16,577 nucleotides of DNA, from the NCBI GenBank assembly GCA_033721095.1, contig JAWWBG010000034.1:1-16577 (forward strand), written 5' to 3'. The translations under genes and the position numbers were made by a program. Origin of the DNA: JAWWBG01 sp033721095 (GTDB taxonomy: Bacteria > Actinomycetota > Nitriliruptoria > Nitriliruptorales > Nitriliruptoraceae). Under the pieces are notes generated by a model. That model ran no database searches, had not been told where the DNA came from, and worked only from the letters and a program-made list of their open reading frames with translations. Positions within the stretch are counted from its first letter, which is position 1, and each line of letters starts with the position of its first letter. Below, piece after piece: positions 1 to 7,565 of the stretch.

Positions 1-2
1 CG

Positions 3-167
3 CTCGAGTTCCGGGTTCGGCCGGGAGGGGGGGCCGCCGGCCTCGTCGATCTGCAGGGCTCGACCAGTGTCACCGAGGGCCCGGCGGTGCCCCTTCGCGG
101 CGACAGCACCACCGGCCCGATTCCGATCGTCCGGTTGGCCGACGATCAGGACGCCGCCGGCGAATGA
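3..167 (+). CDS. C-terminal fragment of an unidentified protein (5' end outside window)
   Basis: An open frame enters from the left edge and encodes 54 residues, ending at a TGA (165-167) that overlaps the ATG of the following glycosyltransferase as ATGA. That 4-base overlap is the usual form of translational coupling and is the main reason to believe the fragment. The visible tail is Gly/Pro/Asp-rich without a recognisable domain and ends in ADDQDAAGE. In related actinobacteria, LytR-CpsA-Psr proteins or dTDP-rhamnose genes often sit next to the rhamnosyltransferase, so an envelope gene is plausible, but nothing here proves it. Confidence 0.5.
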   Translation, partial: LEFRVRPGGGAAGLVDLQGSTSVTEGPAVPLRGDSTTGPIPIVRLADDQDAAGE

Positions 168-1183
168 GCCCGATCCGGGCACGCGGCGGGCACGCCCGAG
201 TTGTCGCCATCGTCATCAACCACAACGGGGCCGACCACCTCGAGGCCTGCCTGGCCTCGCTTGCTGCCCAGACCGAGCCGTTGGACATTGTTGTGGTCGA
301 CAACGCCAGTACCGACGGCTCGACCGCCATCCTCGACGCCGCCGCCGAGGACGTCGGGGTCGTCCGGAACCCGACCAACCGCGGTTACGCCGGTGGTGCC
401 AACGACGGCCTCGCCCACACGGACCACCCGTTCGTCCTGTTGCTCAACCCCGATGTCGTCCTGGCCCCCGACCACGTGCGGGCCCTGGTCGCGGCGCTGG
501 ATGCCAACCCGAGCGTGGGTTCGGCGCAGGGGCGACTCCTGCGGCGCGAGCCCGGCGAGCTGCCGTCCGTCGACCAGGCGGTCATGGACAGTGCCGGACA
601 CGCGATCCGCCGCTCGCGGCTGTTCCGCAACCGCGGCGAGGGGCAGCCGGCGACCGCCTGGGCCGAGCCCGCAGCCGTGTTCGGCGTCACGGGCGCCGCC
701 TGCCTCCATCGCCGTTCCATGCTCGAGGACATCGCGATCACGCGCGCCGACGGGCGCCGCGAGGTGTTCGACGAGCGCCTCTTTGCCTACTTCGAGGACG
801 TCGACCTCGACTGGCGGGCGCGACTTCGTGGCTGGTCAGCCCGGTACGTGCCCGATGCCATTGGTTGGCACGAGCGCGGGGGACGAGGACCCCGCCGGTC
901 GGCCCTGGTGGAGGAGCTCAACTTCGCCAACCGACTGCTGGTTCTCGCGAAGCACGATGTCCTCTCGGTGCGCGCCCTGCCGCTGCTGGTGGCGACCACG
1001 CTCGCCAAGGCCGTCATGTTGCATCCGCGCGTCCTGTTCGCGGCTGTCCGCCGGATCCGACGAGGGTGGCGGCCGGCACGGCGTGATCGCCGCCAGATCC
1101 GTGCGGCTGCGACCGTGCCACCGGGCGAGATCGCGCGCCGGTGGGTGGAGCCGCCGCGGCTGGGACGGCAAGCACGAGGCTGA
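164..1183 (+). CDS. Family 2 glycosyltransferase, WbbL-like (probable rhamnosyltransferase)
   Basis: This 339-residue protein has the GT-A fold signature of family GT2. It shows an N-terminal beta strand with VVAIVINHNG (13-22), VVDNASTDGS (44-53) for the nucleotide-sugar site, NRGYAGGANDG (72-82), a DXD-like LLNPDVVL (93-100), and the FAYFEDVDLDWRARLRGW acceptor/catalytic-base segment (207-224) followed by a WHERGG histidine (235-240). This pattern matches WbbL, which moves rhamnose from dTDP-rhamnose to the GlcNAc-PP-lipid linker of the actinobacterial cell wall; the donor is inferred. A hydrophobic patch near 272-295 and an Arg-rich C-terminus suggest membrane-surface attachment. The ATG overlaps the stop of the preceding frame (ATGA) and lacks a clear Shine-Dalgarno, so translation is probably coupled. 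It converges with the DUF3105 gene, only 6 bases apart. Confidence 0.88.
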   Translation: MSPIRARGGHARVVAIVINHNGADHLEACLASLAAQTEPLDIVVVDNASTDGSTAILDAAAEDVGVVRNPTNRGYAGGANDGLAHTDHPFVLLLNPDVVLAPDHVRALVAALDANPSVGSAQGRLLRREPGELPSVDQAVMDSAGHAIRRSRLFRNRGEGQPATAWAEPAAVFGVTGAACLHRRSMLEDIAITRADGRREVFDERLFAYFEDVDLDWRARLRGWSARYVPDAIGWHERGGRGPRRSALVEELNFANRLLVLAKHDVLSVRALPLLVATTLAKAVMLHPRVLFAAVRRIRRGWRPARRDRRQIRAAATVPPGEIARRWVEPPRLGRQARG

Positions 1184-1189
1184 CGCGGC

Positions 1190-2107
1190 TCAGGTAGCCG
1201 TTTCGTCGGCTGCCGGCGAGCCGTCCGCATCCGTCGGGGACTCGCTCGCCGTTCCGGTGCCGGTACCGGCGTCCGTCGGGTTTTCCGAGTCGTGGCGACT
1301 CGTCGTCGGCAGCTCGGTGTTGTCACCCACCTCGATGTCCGAGTAGCCCAGCGCCTCCTCGGGGTAGGCGCCGAAGCTGCCCTCGGGCGCGGACCCGTGG
1401 CTGCCGTAGTTGTCGATCACGAAGCCGTTGGCCACCAGCTCGTCCCAGGAATCACAGTCCATCCCGATGCCCCACGCACGCAGCGCGACGGCCTTCCCCG
1501 AGGAGATCCCGGGCTCGGAGAACGGGCTCGTGAAGATGGAGGCGCCGCTGTAGGAGCCCCGCAAGGTTCCGCGGAAGCCGCTGGCGTTGAGGTTCTCGGC
1601 CCAGCCGCCGATCTCGTCGGCCGTGGCTCCGTCGACCTGATCCGGGTCGAACCAGACGATGATCGCACCGTGCTCGAGGTTGTGGGTCGTCGAGCGCTCG
1701 TCGAGCTGGTTGTCCGCGGCCGACACGGCATTGTTGAACTGGCTGAAGTGCGGCCCGCCGATGGGCGGGCGCGTTGTGGGGTAGAGCACGTTGAGGGCAG
1801 GGACGTTGGCTGGCTCGTAGTGGGTCGCATCGAGCGCAAGGTTCTCGTCGACGACCTCGCAGCCGGCCGCGGCCTCGGCTGCCTCCACGTCGGCGGAGGA
1901 GATCTGGACATTCGCAACGGTCTCGGGTCCGGCGGCAAAGGCCAGCCACACGACCCACCCCACGACCAGCAGTCCGGCCAGAGTTCCCGCCCCGTAGACC
2001 ATGCTGTCGCGTCGAGCCTTGCGTCGGGCCTCCTCCTCCTTGCGCTTGCGTTCCTCGCGCGACGCAGCGCGCCGCTCCTTCTTGGTGAGGCGTTCCTGCT
2101 CGGCCAC
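1190..2107 (-). CDS. DUF3105 family single-pass membrane protein
   Basis: The 305-residue product begins with a very basic, Glu/Lys/Arg-rich cytoplasmic helix (1-33), then one transmembrane segment (about 37-59), then an outside domain. That domain carries the DUF3105 hallmarks YPTTRPPIGGPHF (109-121) and HNLEHG (142-147), with conserved-looking histidines and cysteines C83 and C218 that could form a disulfide. A Ser/Thr/Asp/Gly-rich low-complexity tail (about 265-305) follows. The biochemical function of the family is unknown. The start is GTG with a GGAG a few bases upstream. It lies downstream of fbiB on the same strand but is separated by a terminator-like hairpin, so it may have its own weak promoter or live on read-through. 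The stop is 6 bases from the convergent glycosyltransferase stop, leaving no room for a shared terminator. Confidence 0.88.
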   Translation of the reverse strand: MAEQERLTKKERRAASREERKRKEEEARRKARRDSMVYGAGTLAGLLVVGWVVWLAFAAGPETVANVQISSADVEAAEAAAGCEVVDENLALDATHYEPANVPALNVLYPTTRPPIGGPHFSQFNNAVSAADNQLDERSTTHNLEHGAIIVWFDPDQVDGATADEIGGWAENLNASGFRGTLRGSYSGASIFTSPFSEPGISSGKAVALRAWGIGMDCDSWDELVANGFVIDNYGSHGSAPEGSFGAYPEEALGYSDIEVGDNTELPTTSRHDSENPTDAGTGTGTASESPTDADGSPAADETAT

Positions 2108-2150
2108 GGATGCTCCGACGAAAGGTGCGAATGCGGCGGATGCTACCGAT

Positions 2151-2186
2151 GGGCTGTCTGCCGACCGTCGGTCGGTGGGACAGGCC
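2151..2186 (-). terminator. Terminator-like hairpin just after fbiB
   Basis: An imperfect stem starts at the fbiB stop codon. The inner stem is CCGACC (2161-2166) / GGTCGG (2170-2175) with a 3-base loop. Outer arms 2151-2158 and 2179-2186 pair at 7 of 8 positions, with CTGTC/GACAG perfect. No T-run follows on the minus strand, which is common for GC-rich actinobacterial terminators. It probably separates fbiAB from the DUF3105 gene, but could be an mRNA-stabilising structure instead. Confidence 0.5.
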
Positions 2187-3481
2187 TAGACGCGGTCGAG
2201 GAAGTCGGCGACGTCGATGGGTGGTCGCGGAGCCGGCGAGTGTTCGAGGTCGGGCAGCCCGATCGCGATCAGGCCGAGTGGCTGTGCGGACGCTGGGAGG
2301 TCCAGGACGTTGCGCACGACGCCGGGGCAGAAGATTGTCGAGGACATCCACGCGGACCCGACACCATGGGCCGCCAGCACGACCTGGAGACTCTGGATCG
2401 CCGCACCCCCCGTCAGCAGGAACATGTCACGCTCGGCGCGGTCGCGCTCGTCGCCGTAGTGATCGGCGCCGTCGAGGAGCACCAGCGGCAACAACAGCAC
2501 GGGTGCAGCGCGGAGGACCTCGTCGCTGCGCGCCTGGCGACGGCGAATCGCTTCCTCGTCGAGGCCGTCGCTCGCCAGGTCGATGGCCCATTGCCCGGCC
2601 ATCGCGTCCAGCAGTGCCGCCCTCGTCGGCTCGGAGACCTCCAGGAACCGCCAAGGGCGCGTGTGGTGGGGGGCAGCCGCCGTGACGGCCGCACGCACGG
2701 CATCCTCGATTGCCTGCCGAGGAGGCTGGCCATCTCGGAATCGGCGGACGGTGCGGCGTGCCTCGACGGCGGCCCGAGCGGCGGTCGGCCATCCCCATCG
2801 GAACAGGTCCTGTTCGGATGGGCGGATGAGCTCCCGCGCGCTGCCGTCGCCCGCCGCTGCGAGCCCCCGCACGAGCACGAACGGGGTCCCCGACGACTTG
2901 CTCCGGACGAGGTCGGCCGCACCGGCAATCTCGTCGGCAATGGCCGCGACGGTCACGTCGAGCGCATGCCCGTCGAGGTCGGCGCTGCCGCGTTCGTCAC
3001 GCAGCGGCGCCAGCCCGGCCACGCCAAGGGCGACATCGGTCTGCCCAGTCCGCCACGGACGGCCGAACGTGTCCGTCACGATGACACCGATGTCGACGCC
3101 GAAGGCCGCAGCGATGCCAGCCTGCAGCGCAGCGGCGGAGGTGTCCGGGTCGCTCGGGAGATCGAGCATTGCCCCGCTGGCGTTGGACTCGTCGATACCA
3201 CCGTTCGCGGCGACAAAGCCATGGCGGGTTTCGACCACGAGGACGGACGGTGCATCCGCGACGATTCGCGCGGCTCGGCGTCGGGCCGCGTCACGTCGAT
3301 CCCCGGCCTCATCGATCGTGGCGCCCTCGGCCTTGCTCACGACCTTCGACGCGACGCAGACCACGTCGCCGGACGCCAGGACGACCTCGTTGGCGTCCAA
3401 CGCTTCGGACAGCGCAGCGACGAGGTCGGCACCGCGCTCGACGCGGCCCTCCCAGGGCAACGGGACGATTGACACCGTCAC
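2186..3481 (-). CDS. fbiB: FbiB: F420-0:gamma-glutamyl ligase fused to FMN nitroreductase-like domain
   Basis: FbiB finishes coenzyme F420. The CofE half adds L-glutamates to F420-0 with GTP, and in actinobacteria the C-terminal flavin domain reduces the dehydro-F420-0 made by FbiA (both roles are family knowledge). In the sequence, the CofE half shows VASKVVSKAEG (43-53), NGGIDESN (93-100) and TDTFGRPWRTGQTDVALG (about 136-153). The nitroreductase half shows RRTVRRFRD (242-250), HHTRPWRF (272-279) and GGAAIQSLQVVLAAHGVGSA (358-377). At 431 residues it is close to mycobacterial FbiB in length. I chose the GTG whose last bases overlap the fbiA stop (GTGA) and which has an AAGGG-like site upstream; another in-frame GTG at 3508 would add nine residues. 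It is translationally coupled to fbiA. Both domains look intact. Confidence 0.95.
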   Translation of the reverse strand: MTVSIVPLPWEGRVERGADLVAALSEALDANEVVLASGDVVCVASKVVSKAEGATIDEAGDRRDAARRRAARIVADAPSVLVVETRHGFVAANGGIDESNASGAMLDLPSDPDTSAAALQAGIAAAFGVDIGVIVTDTFGRPWRTGQTDVALGVAGLAPLRDERGSADLDGHALDVTVAAIADEIAGAADLVRSKSSGTPFVLVRGLAAAGDGSARELIRPSEQDLFRWGWPTAARAAVEARRTVRRFRDGQPPRQAIEDAVRAAVTAAAPHHTRPWRFLEVSEPTRAALLDAMAGQWAIDLASDGLDEEAIRRRQARSDEVLRAAPVLLLPLVLLDGADHYGDERDRAERDMFLLTGGAAIQSLQVVLAAHGVGSAWMSSTIFCPGVVRNVLDLPASAQPLGLIAIGLPDLEHSPAPRPPIDVADFLDRV

Positions 3482-4434
3482 GCTCGAGCCCTTCCCATGG
3501 CCAGGCACGCCTTGGCGACCGCCGTGGCCTGCTCCTCCGAGTCCAACATCGTGTCCATCACGGTCACGTCGAGTCCGGTGGCGGCGATCTGCTTGCGCAG
3601 ACCGGCGTCCGCCTGGTCGATCACCCAGCCATCGAGAAACGGTGCGTAGTGCTCGGCGACGCCGGCAGCGCTGACCTCCACCCCCACGGCAGGAAGCAGC
3701 CGGTCGGCCATGCCGCGAACCACCGCACCGCCCACGATCGGCGAGATGCCGACGACCGGGGCGGACGTGGCCTCGAGAGCGGCGCGGATGCCCGGGACCG
3801 CGAGGATCGTGTCGATCGACACGATGGGGTTCGACGGACAGATGATGACGTGCTCGGCCGCGGTGATGGCATCGATGACGCCGGGGCCGGCGGTGGCGTG
3901 CTCAGCCCCCTCCAGCCGCACACGCTCGACGGCGCCCTCGGCCTGCTCGCCGACCCACCACTCCTGGAAATGGAGGTCGCGACCGTCCGTCGTCGTCACG
4001 CGCGTCGCAACCGTGTGGTCGGTGGCCGGCAGCAACCGCACCGACAGCCCGAAGGCCGCCACGACCTCGGCCGTGACCTGCGACAGCGGTGCGCCCTCGC
4101 GCAAGCGCCTGGTCCGATGGACGTGCAGGGCGAGGTCGCGGTCGCCGAGCGTGAACCAGCGGGGCTCGCCGAAGCGCTCGAGCTCGCTGGCGACCGCGAA
4201 CGTCTCGTCTGCGCGGCCCCACTGCTGGTCGGGATGCACGACACCAGCCAGCCAGTACGTGATGGAGTCCAGGTCGGGGCAGACCCGCAGGCCGTGCAGC
4301 TCGATGTCGTCGCCGACATTCACGATGACCGTGACGTCCTGGGGATCGACGACCTTGACCAGCCCACGGAGGAAACGGGCGGCACCGACGCCGCCCGCCA
4401 AGGCGGTCACCGTCACGGCGAGGCCATCGTGCAC
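3478..4434 (-). CDS. fbiA: FbiA/CofD: 2-phospho-L-lactate (or PEP-derived) transferase of F420 synthesis
   Basis: This 318-residue protein joins the FO deazaflavin to a guanylylated three-carbon acid, giving (dehydro-)F420-0. In actinobacteria the donor is thought to be the phosphoenolpyruvate-derived compound made by FbiD, which is not in this window. Family signatures are ALAGGVGAARFLRGL (11-25), NVGDDIELHGLRVCPDLDS (39-57), ICPSNPIVSIDTILAVPGI (198-216) and GISPIVGG (229-236). The GTG at 4434 lies about 10 bases from a TAGGCT -10-like box, so the transcript may be leaderless or nearly so. Two further in-frame GTGs, residues 7 and 9, would put the start closer to the usual CofD N-terminus. 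It is the first gene of the fbiA-fbiB pair and diverges from fbiC. Confidence 0.95.
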   Translation of the reverse strand: MHDGLAVTVTALAGGVGAARFLRGLVKVVDPQDVTVIVNVGDDIELHGLRVCPDLDSITYWLAGVVHPDQQWGRADETFAVASELERFGEPRWFTLGDRDLALHVHRTRRLREGAPLSQVTAEVVAAFGLSVRLLPATDHTVATRVTTTDGRDLHFQEWWVGEQAEGAVERVRLEGAEHATAGPGVIDAITAAEHVIICPSNPIVSIDTILAVPGIRAALEATSAPVVGISPIVGGAVVRGMADRLLPAVGVEVSAAGVAEHYAPFLDGWVIDQADAGLRKQIAATGLDVTVMDTMLDSEEQATAVAKACLAMGRARA

Positions 4435-4436
4435 AT

Positions 4437-4530
4437 GACGGCGGAGCCTAGGAGCGCCCGGACGGACCCTCTCGTCGTGGCTGGGCGCACGAATGTTGAT
4501 GGGTGGGGTCGTCTCCTAGGCTCCGGCGTC
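4437..4530. promoter_or_regulatory. Divergent fbiA/fbiC control region with an 18-bp inverted repeat
   Basis: The left arm GACGGCGGAGCCTAGGAG (4437-4454) and the reverse complement of the right arm (4513-4530) agree at 17 of 18 positions, with a 58-bp spacer. The inner 12 bases are a perfect inverted repeat. Each arm reads TAGGCT outward, toward fbiA (minus, 4450-4445) and toward fbiC (plus, 4517-4522). The arms therefore look like paired -10 regions, perhaps with an embedded operator. No strong -35 is visible for fbiA. A TTGATG lies at 4496-4501 on the fbiC side, 15 bases from the -10. Which of promoter or operator drives the conservation cannot be told from one sequence. Confidence 0.65.
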
Positions 4531-4565
4531 AACGGTTGTGCCCCGCCGACCGAAACGCAGACACC

Positions 4566-7163
4566 GTGAGCCAACTCGCCGGCCCGCCTGACCTCGCCAC
4601 GCTGGGGCGCCTGCTGCCGCGCTCCCTCGCTCGGGCCGCTGCCGGCAAGACCCTGACACGTGACGAGGCCGCCGCGCTGCTCGTCGCACGTGGCGACGAT
4701 CTGGACCGGTTGCTGGAGGTCGCGGGTTCGATTCGAGATCGGGCGCCGTGGTTGAACCCGGCTGCCGGTGGCCGGCGCCGCGTGACGTATTCGCGCAAGG
4801 TGTTCATCCCGCTCACCCATCTCTGCCGCGACACCTGCGGCTACTGCACGTTCGCGTGGCCGCCCAAGGGCGACGTTCCCGCGTTCCTGTCACCTGACCA
4901 AGTGCTCGAGATCGCACGCGCCGGGCAGGCCGCCGGTTGTCGCGAGGCGCTGTTCACGTTGGGGGACCGCCCCGAGGACCGCTACCCGGCCGCCCGCGAG
5001 TGGCTCGAGGCGCGCGGCTACGACTCCACGCTGGCCTACCTGCGGTCCGTGGCCATCCTGGTGATCGAGGAGACGGGCCTGCTGCCGCACCTCAACCCGG
5101 GGGTGATGAGCTGGACCGAGATGGCGACGTTGAAGCCCGTGGCGCCCTCGATGGGGATCATGCTGGAGTCGGCGTCGCCGCGGCTGCTCGCCAAGGGCCT
5201 GCCCCACTGGAACTCGCCGGACAAGGATCCGGCCGTGCGCCTGCGGACCATCGAGGATGCCGGCCGGCTCTCGATCCCGTTCACCTCCGGCATCCTCATC
5301 GGCATCGGTGAGACCCTCACCGAGCGCATCGACGCCCTCTTCGAGCTGCGCTCGCTCCACCGCCGGTACGGCCACGTGCAGGAGGTGATCGTCCAGAACT
5401 TCCGGGCCAAGCCCGACACGGCCATGCGCAATCACCCGGAACCCTCCTTCGAGGACCTCCTCGCGACGGTCGCCACCGCCCGGATCGTGTTGGGTCCGAC
5501 CGTGCACCTGCAGGCGCCGCCGAACCTCAGCCCTGCGCACTACCCGGCCATCCTTCGCGCAGGCATCGACGACTGGGGCGGCGTGTCGCCCGTCACCCCC
5601 GACCATGTCAATCCCGAGATGCCGTGGCCAGCCATCGAGGAGCTGACGGCGCACTCGTCGGCCGAGGGCTTCGAGCTGGTCGAGCGATTGTGCGTGTATC
5701 CCGAGTACGTGACGCAGCCCGACCCGTGGTTGGCCGGCCGCATGCGCGTGCCCGTGGCGGCCCTCGCCGATGCGGCCTCTGGCCTCGCCGACCCGGCCGT
5801 GCCGCCACGCCCCCAGCGGTGGCAGGATCCCGAGACCGAGTACACGGCGACCACGGACGCGATGGACGCCGTGATCAGTGGGGACGAGGCCGGTGGGTCG
5901 GCCGCCGACGGCCGCAACGCCCGCTCGGCCAACTGGGACGACGCCGACGAGCTGCATCGGGCCGTCTTCGGCGACGTCCATGTCATCGCCGAGGGGCTCG
6001 TGGCCAGCAATGCACCCCGGGTCGAGGGCCCGGCCCGCTCCCGAATTCGTCCGGACGTGAGCGCCGCGCTCACCAAGGCCCAGTCGGGAACCGTCCTCGA
6101 CGACGAGGAGGCGCTGCTGCTCTTCGAGACGTCGGGTGTCGAGCTCGATGCGTTGGCGCAGGCCGCCGACGAGGTCCGTGCCGAGCGTGTCGGCGACACC
6201 GTGACCTACGTCGTCAACCGCAACCTGAACTTCACGAACATCTGTTACACGGGCTGCCGGTTCTGCGCCTTCGCCCAGCGGCGAGACGATCCCGACGCCT
6301 ACAACCTGTCCCTGGTCGAGATTGCCGATCGCGTCGAGGAGGCCCAGGTCCTCGGCGCAACCGAGGTCTGCATCCAGGGCGGCATCCATCCCGACCTGCC
6401 GGGCGACTACTACTTCCAGGTCCTCGACGCCGTGAAGGCACGCTGCCCCGACATCCACGTCCATGGGTATTCGCCGATGGAGGTCGTCAACGGCGCCACC
6501 CGCCTGGGGGTGTCGATCCGAGACTGGCTGGTCGAGGCGCGCGCACACGGGATCGGCAGCCTGCCGGGGACTGCGGCCGAGATCCTCGACGACGAGATCC
6601 GCTGGGTCCTCACCAAGGGGAAGCTGCCGACGTCGGCGTGGATCGAGGTGGTCACGACCGCGCACGATCTCGGGATCCCGACGACCTCGACGATGATGTA
6701 CGGCCACGTCGACGAACCCCACCACTGGGTTGCCCACCTCAAGCTCCTCCGGTCGCTGCAGGAGCAGACCGGGGGGTTCACCGAGTTCGTCCCCTTGCCA
6801 TTCGTCCACCAGCTGGCCCCTGTCTACCTGGCCGGCATCGCCCGCCCCGGACCCTCGTGGGAGGACAACCGGCGCGTGCACGCCGTCGCACGACTCCTGT
6901 TGGCCGGCGCCATCGACAACATCCAGGTGTCCTGGGTCAAGATGGGACTCGATCGCGCCGTCGACATCCTCAACGGGGGTGCCAATGACCTCGGTGGCAC
7001 GCTGATGGAGGAGACGATCTCGCGCATGGCCGGCAGCCAGCACGGGATCCGACAGTCGGCCGAGGACCTGGCTGCCACGGCACGACGTGCCGGCCGGACG
7101 GCGGCGCAGCGAGACACCCTCTATCGTCTCGTGGACGGTCCCGAGCCGCTGGTTCATCAATGA
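4566..7163 (+). CDS. fbiC: FbiC: FO synthase, CofG-CofH fusion with two radical SAM domains
   Basis: FbiC makes 7,8-didemethyl-8-hydroxy-5-deazariboflavin (FO), the chromophore of F420, from tyrosine and the pyrimidine 5-amino-6-ribitylamino-uracil (family knowledge). The N-terminal half is CofG-like with the radical SAM cluster CRDTCGYC (C87, C91, C94). The C-terminal half is CofH-like with CYTGCRFC (C560, C564, C567). A roughly 80-residue linker (about 410-495), rich in Ala, Asp and Gly, joins them. The 865-residue length fits FbiC. I chose the GTG at 4566, which gives a 36-base leader from the proposed promoter; no strong Shine-Dalgarno is present, and upstream GTG 4503 or TTG 4536 are less likely because 4503 lies above the -10 box. 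Its stop overlaps the next gene as ATGA. All six cluster cysteines are present. Confidence 0.95.
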   Translation: MSQLAGPPDLATLGRLLPRSLARAAAGKTLTRDEAAALLVARGDDLDRLLEVAGSIRDRAPWLNPAAGGRRRVTYSRKVFIPLTHLCRDTCGYCTFAWPPKGDVPAFLSPDQVLEIARAGQAAGCREALFTLGDRPEDRYPAAREWLEARGYDSTLAYLRSVAILVIEETGLLPHLNPGVMSWTEMATLKPVAPSMGIMLESASPRLLAKGLPHWNSPDKDPAVRLRTIEDAGRLSIPFTSGILIGIGETLTERIDALFELRSLHRRYGHVQEVIVQNFRAKPDTAMRNHPEPSFEDLLATVATARIVLGPTVHLQAPPNLSPAHYPAILRAGIDDWGGVSPVTPDHVNPEMPWPAIEELTAHSSAEGFELVERLCVYPEYVTQPDPWLAGRMRVPVAALADAASGLADPAVPPRPQRWQDPETEYTATTDAMDAVISGDEAGGSAADGRNARSANWDDADELHRAVFGDVHVIAEGLVASNAPRVEGPARSRIRPDVSAALTKAQSGTVLDDEEALLLFETSGVELDALAQAADEVRAERVGDTVTYVVNRNLNFTNICYTGCRFCAFAQRRDDPDAYNLSLVEIADRVEEAQVLGATEVCIQGGIHPDLPGDYYFQVLDAVKARCPDIHVHGYSPMEVVNGATRLGVSIRDWLVEARAHGIGSLPGTAAEILDDEIRWVLTKGKLPTSAWIEVVTTAHDLGIPTTSTMMYGHVDEPHHWVAHLKLLRSLQEQTGGFTEFVPLPFVHQLAPVYLAGIARPGPSWEDNRRVHAVARLLLAGAIDNIQVSWVKMGLDRAVDILNGGANDLGGTLMEETISRMAGSQHGIRQSAEDLAATARRAGRTAAQRDTLYRLVDGPEPLVHQ

Positions 7164-7534
7164 CGAGATCGAGGTCGATGCGCGCCGCGCTCGTCACGGC
7201 CGCGGCCCTCATGCTGGCCCTCATCGCGTCGCCGGCCCGCGCAGACACCGACCTCGAGGTGTCCTTCGGTGCAACTTCGGAACAGAACGTGGCCGCCACC
7301 GACTCGTCGATCGTCGTCGCAGGTGAGCCGACGCGCGCATGCGCTGCGCCAGCGTTCGCACGGCCGATTGACCATGTGGCGGCGCCACCGTTGGCGGCCA
7401 CCGGCATCGGGCCAGCCCTGCAGATTGTCGCTCTTGGGGCGCTCGCCATGGCCGGCCTCATGGCCCCGCGGCGTCACGCCGGTCGGACCTCCAGTTGGCT
7501 GAGCCCCCACGGCCACGAAGACCCGCAGGGCTAG
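7160..7534 (+). CDS. Small secreted protein with an LAXTG-type sortase sorting signal
   Basis: I do not recognise this 124-residue protein from any named family. It has an N-terminal signal peptide (charged MTRSRSMR, hydrophobic 9-23, likely cleavage after SPARA at 28). A short mature stretch of about 50 residues follows, with a single cysteine (C61). It ends with LAATG (78-82), a hydrophobic helix (about 83-102) and basic PRRH (103-106). LAXTG plus a hydrophobic segment and positive tail is the cell-wall sorting signal of class E sortases of high-GC actinobacteria. About 18 residues follow the basic patch, longer than usual, so a plain membrane anchor is the alternative. The ATG overlaps the fbiC stop (ATGA), so translation is coupled. 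Its TAG stop is also part of the next gene's TAGGCT box. Confidence 0.7.
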   Translation: MTRSRSMRAALVTAAALMLALIASPARADTDLEVSFGATSEQNVAATDSSIVVAGEPTRACAAPAFARPIDHVAAPPLAATGIGPALQIVALGALAMAGLMAPRRHAGRTSSWLSPHGHEDPQG

Positions 7535-7557
7535 GCTCAATCCGGCCTCGGAGGGAG
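7532..7557 (+). promoter_or_regulatory. -10-like box and strong ribosome binding site before the coiled-coil gene
   Basis: TAGGCT (7532-7537) matches the TANNNT -10 form and is identical to the boxes flanking fbiA and fbiC. Its first three bases are the stop codon of the preceding gene. GGAGGGAG (7550-7557) is a strong Shine-Dalgarno 8 bases before the GTG at 7566 and fixes that start. No convincing -35 is seen, so the promoter part is tentative while the ribosome binding site is firm. Confidence 0.55.
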
Positions 7558-7565
7558 CCAACGAC

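Noticed and set aside
1292..3472. Plus-strand open frame of 726 codons opposite the DUF3105 and fbiB genes
   Set aside because: It crosses two well-recognised minus-strand genes and the gap between them, with no domain of its own.
3482..3508. Longer FbiB start (GTG at 3508)
   Set aside because: It would overlap fbiA by 31 bases and add a non-conserved MPGHGKGSS. The GTG at 3481 gives a tight GTGA overlap with an upstream ribosome site.
4503..4565. Upstream extension of fbiC from GTG 4503
   Set aside because: This start would lie above the proposed -10 box, and the extension would translate the inverted repeat. No homology to FbiC is visible in it.
4890..7160. Long minus-strand open frame (756 codons) opposite fbiC
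   Set aside because: It lies entirely antisense to a well-supported FbiC gene. Its product has no domain and the composition of a mirror frame in GC-rich DNA.
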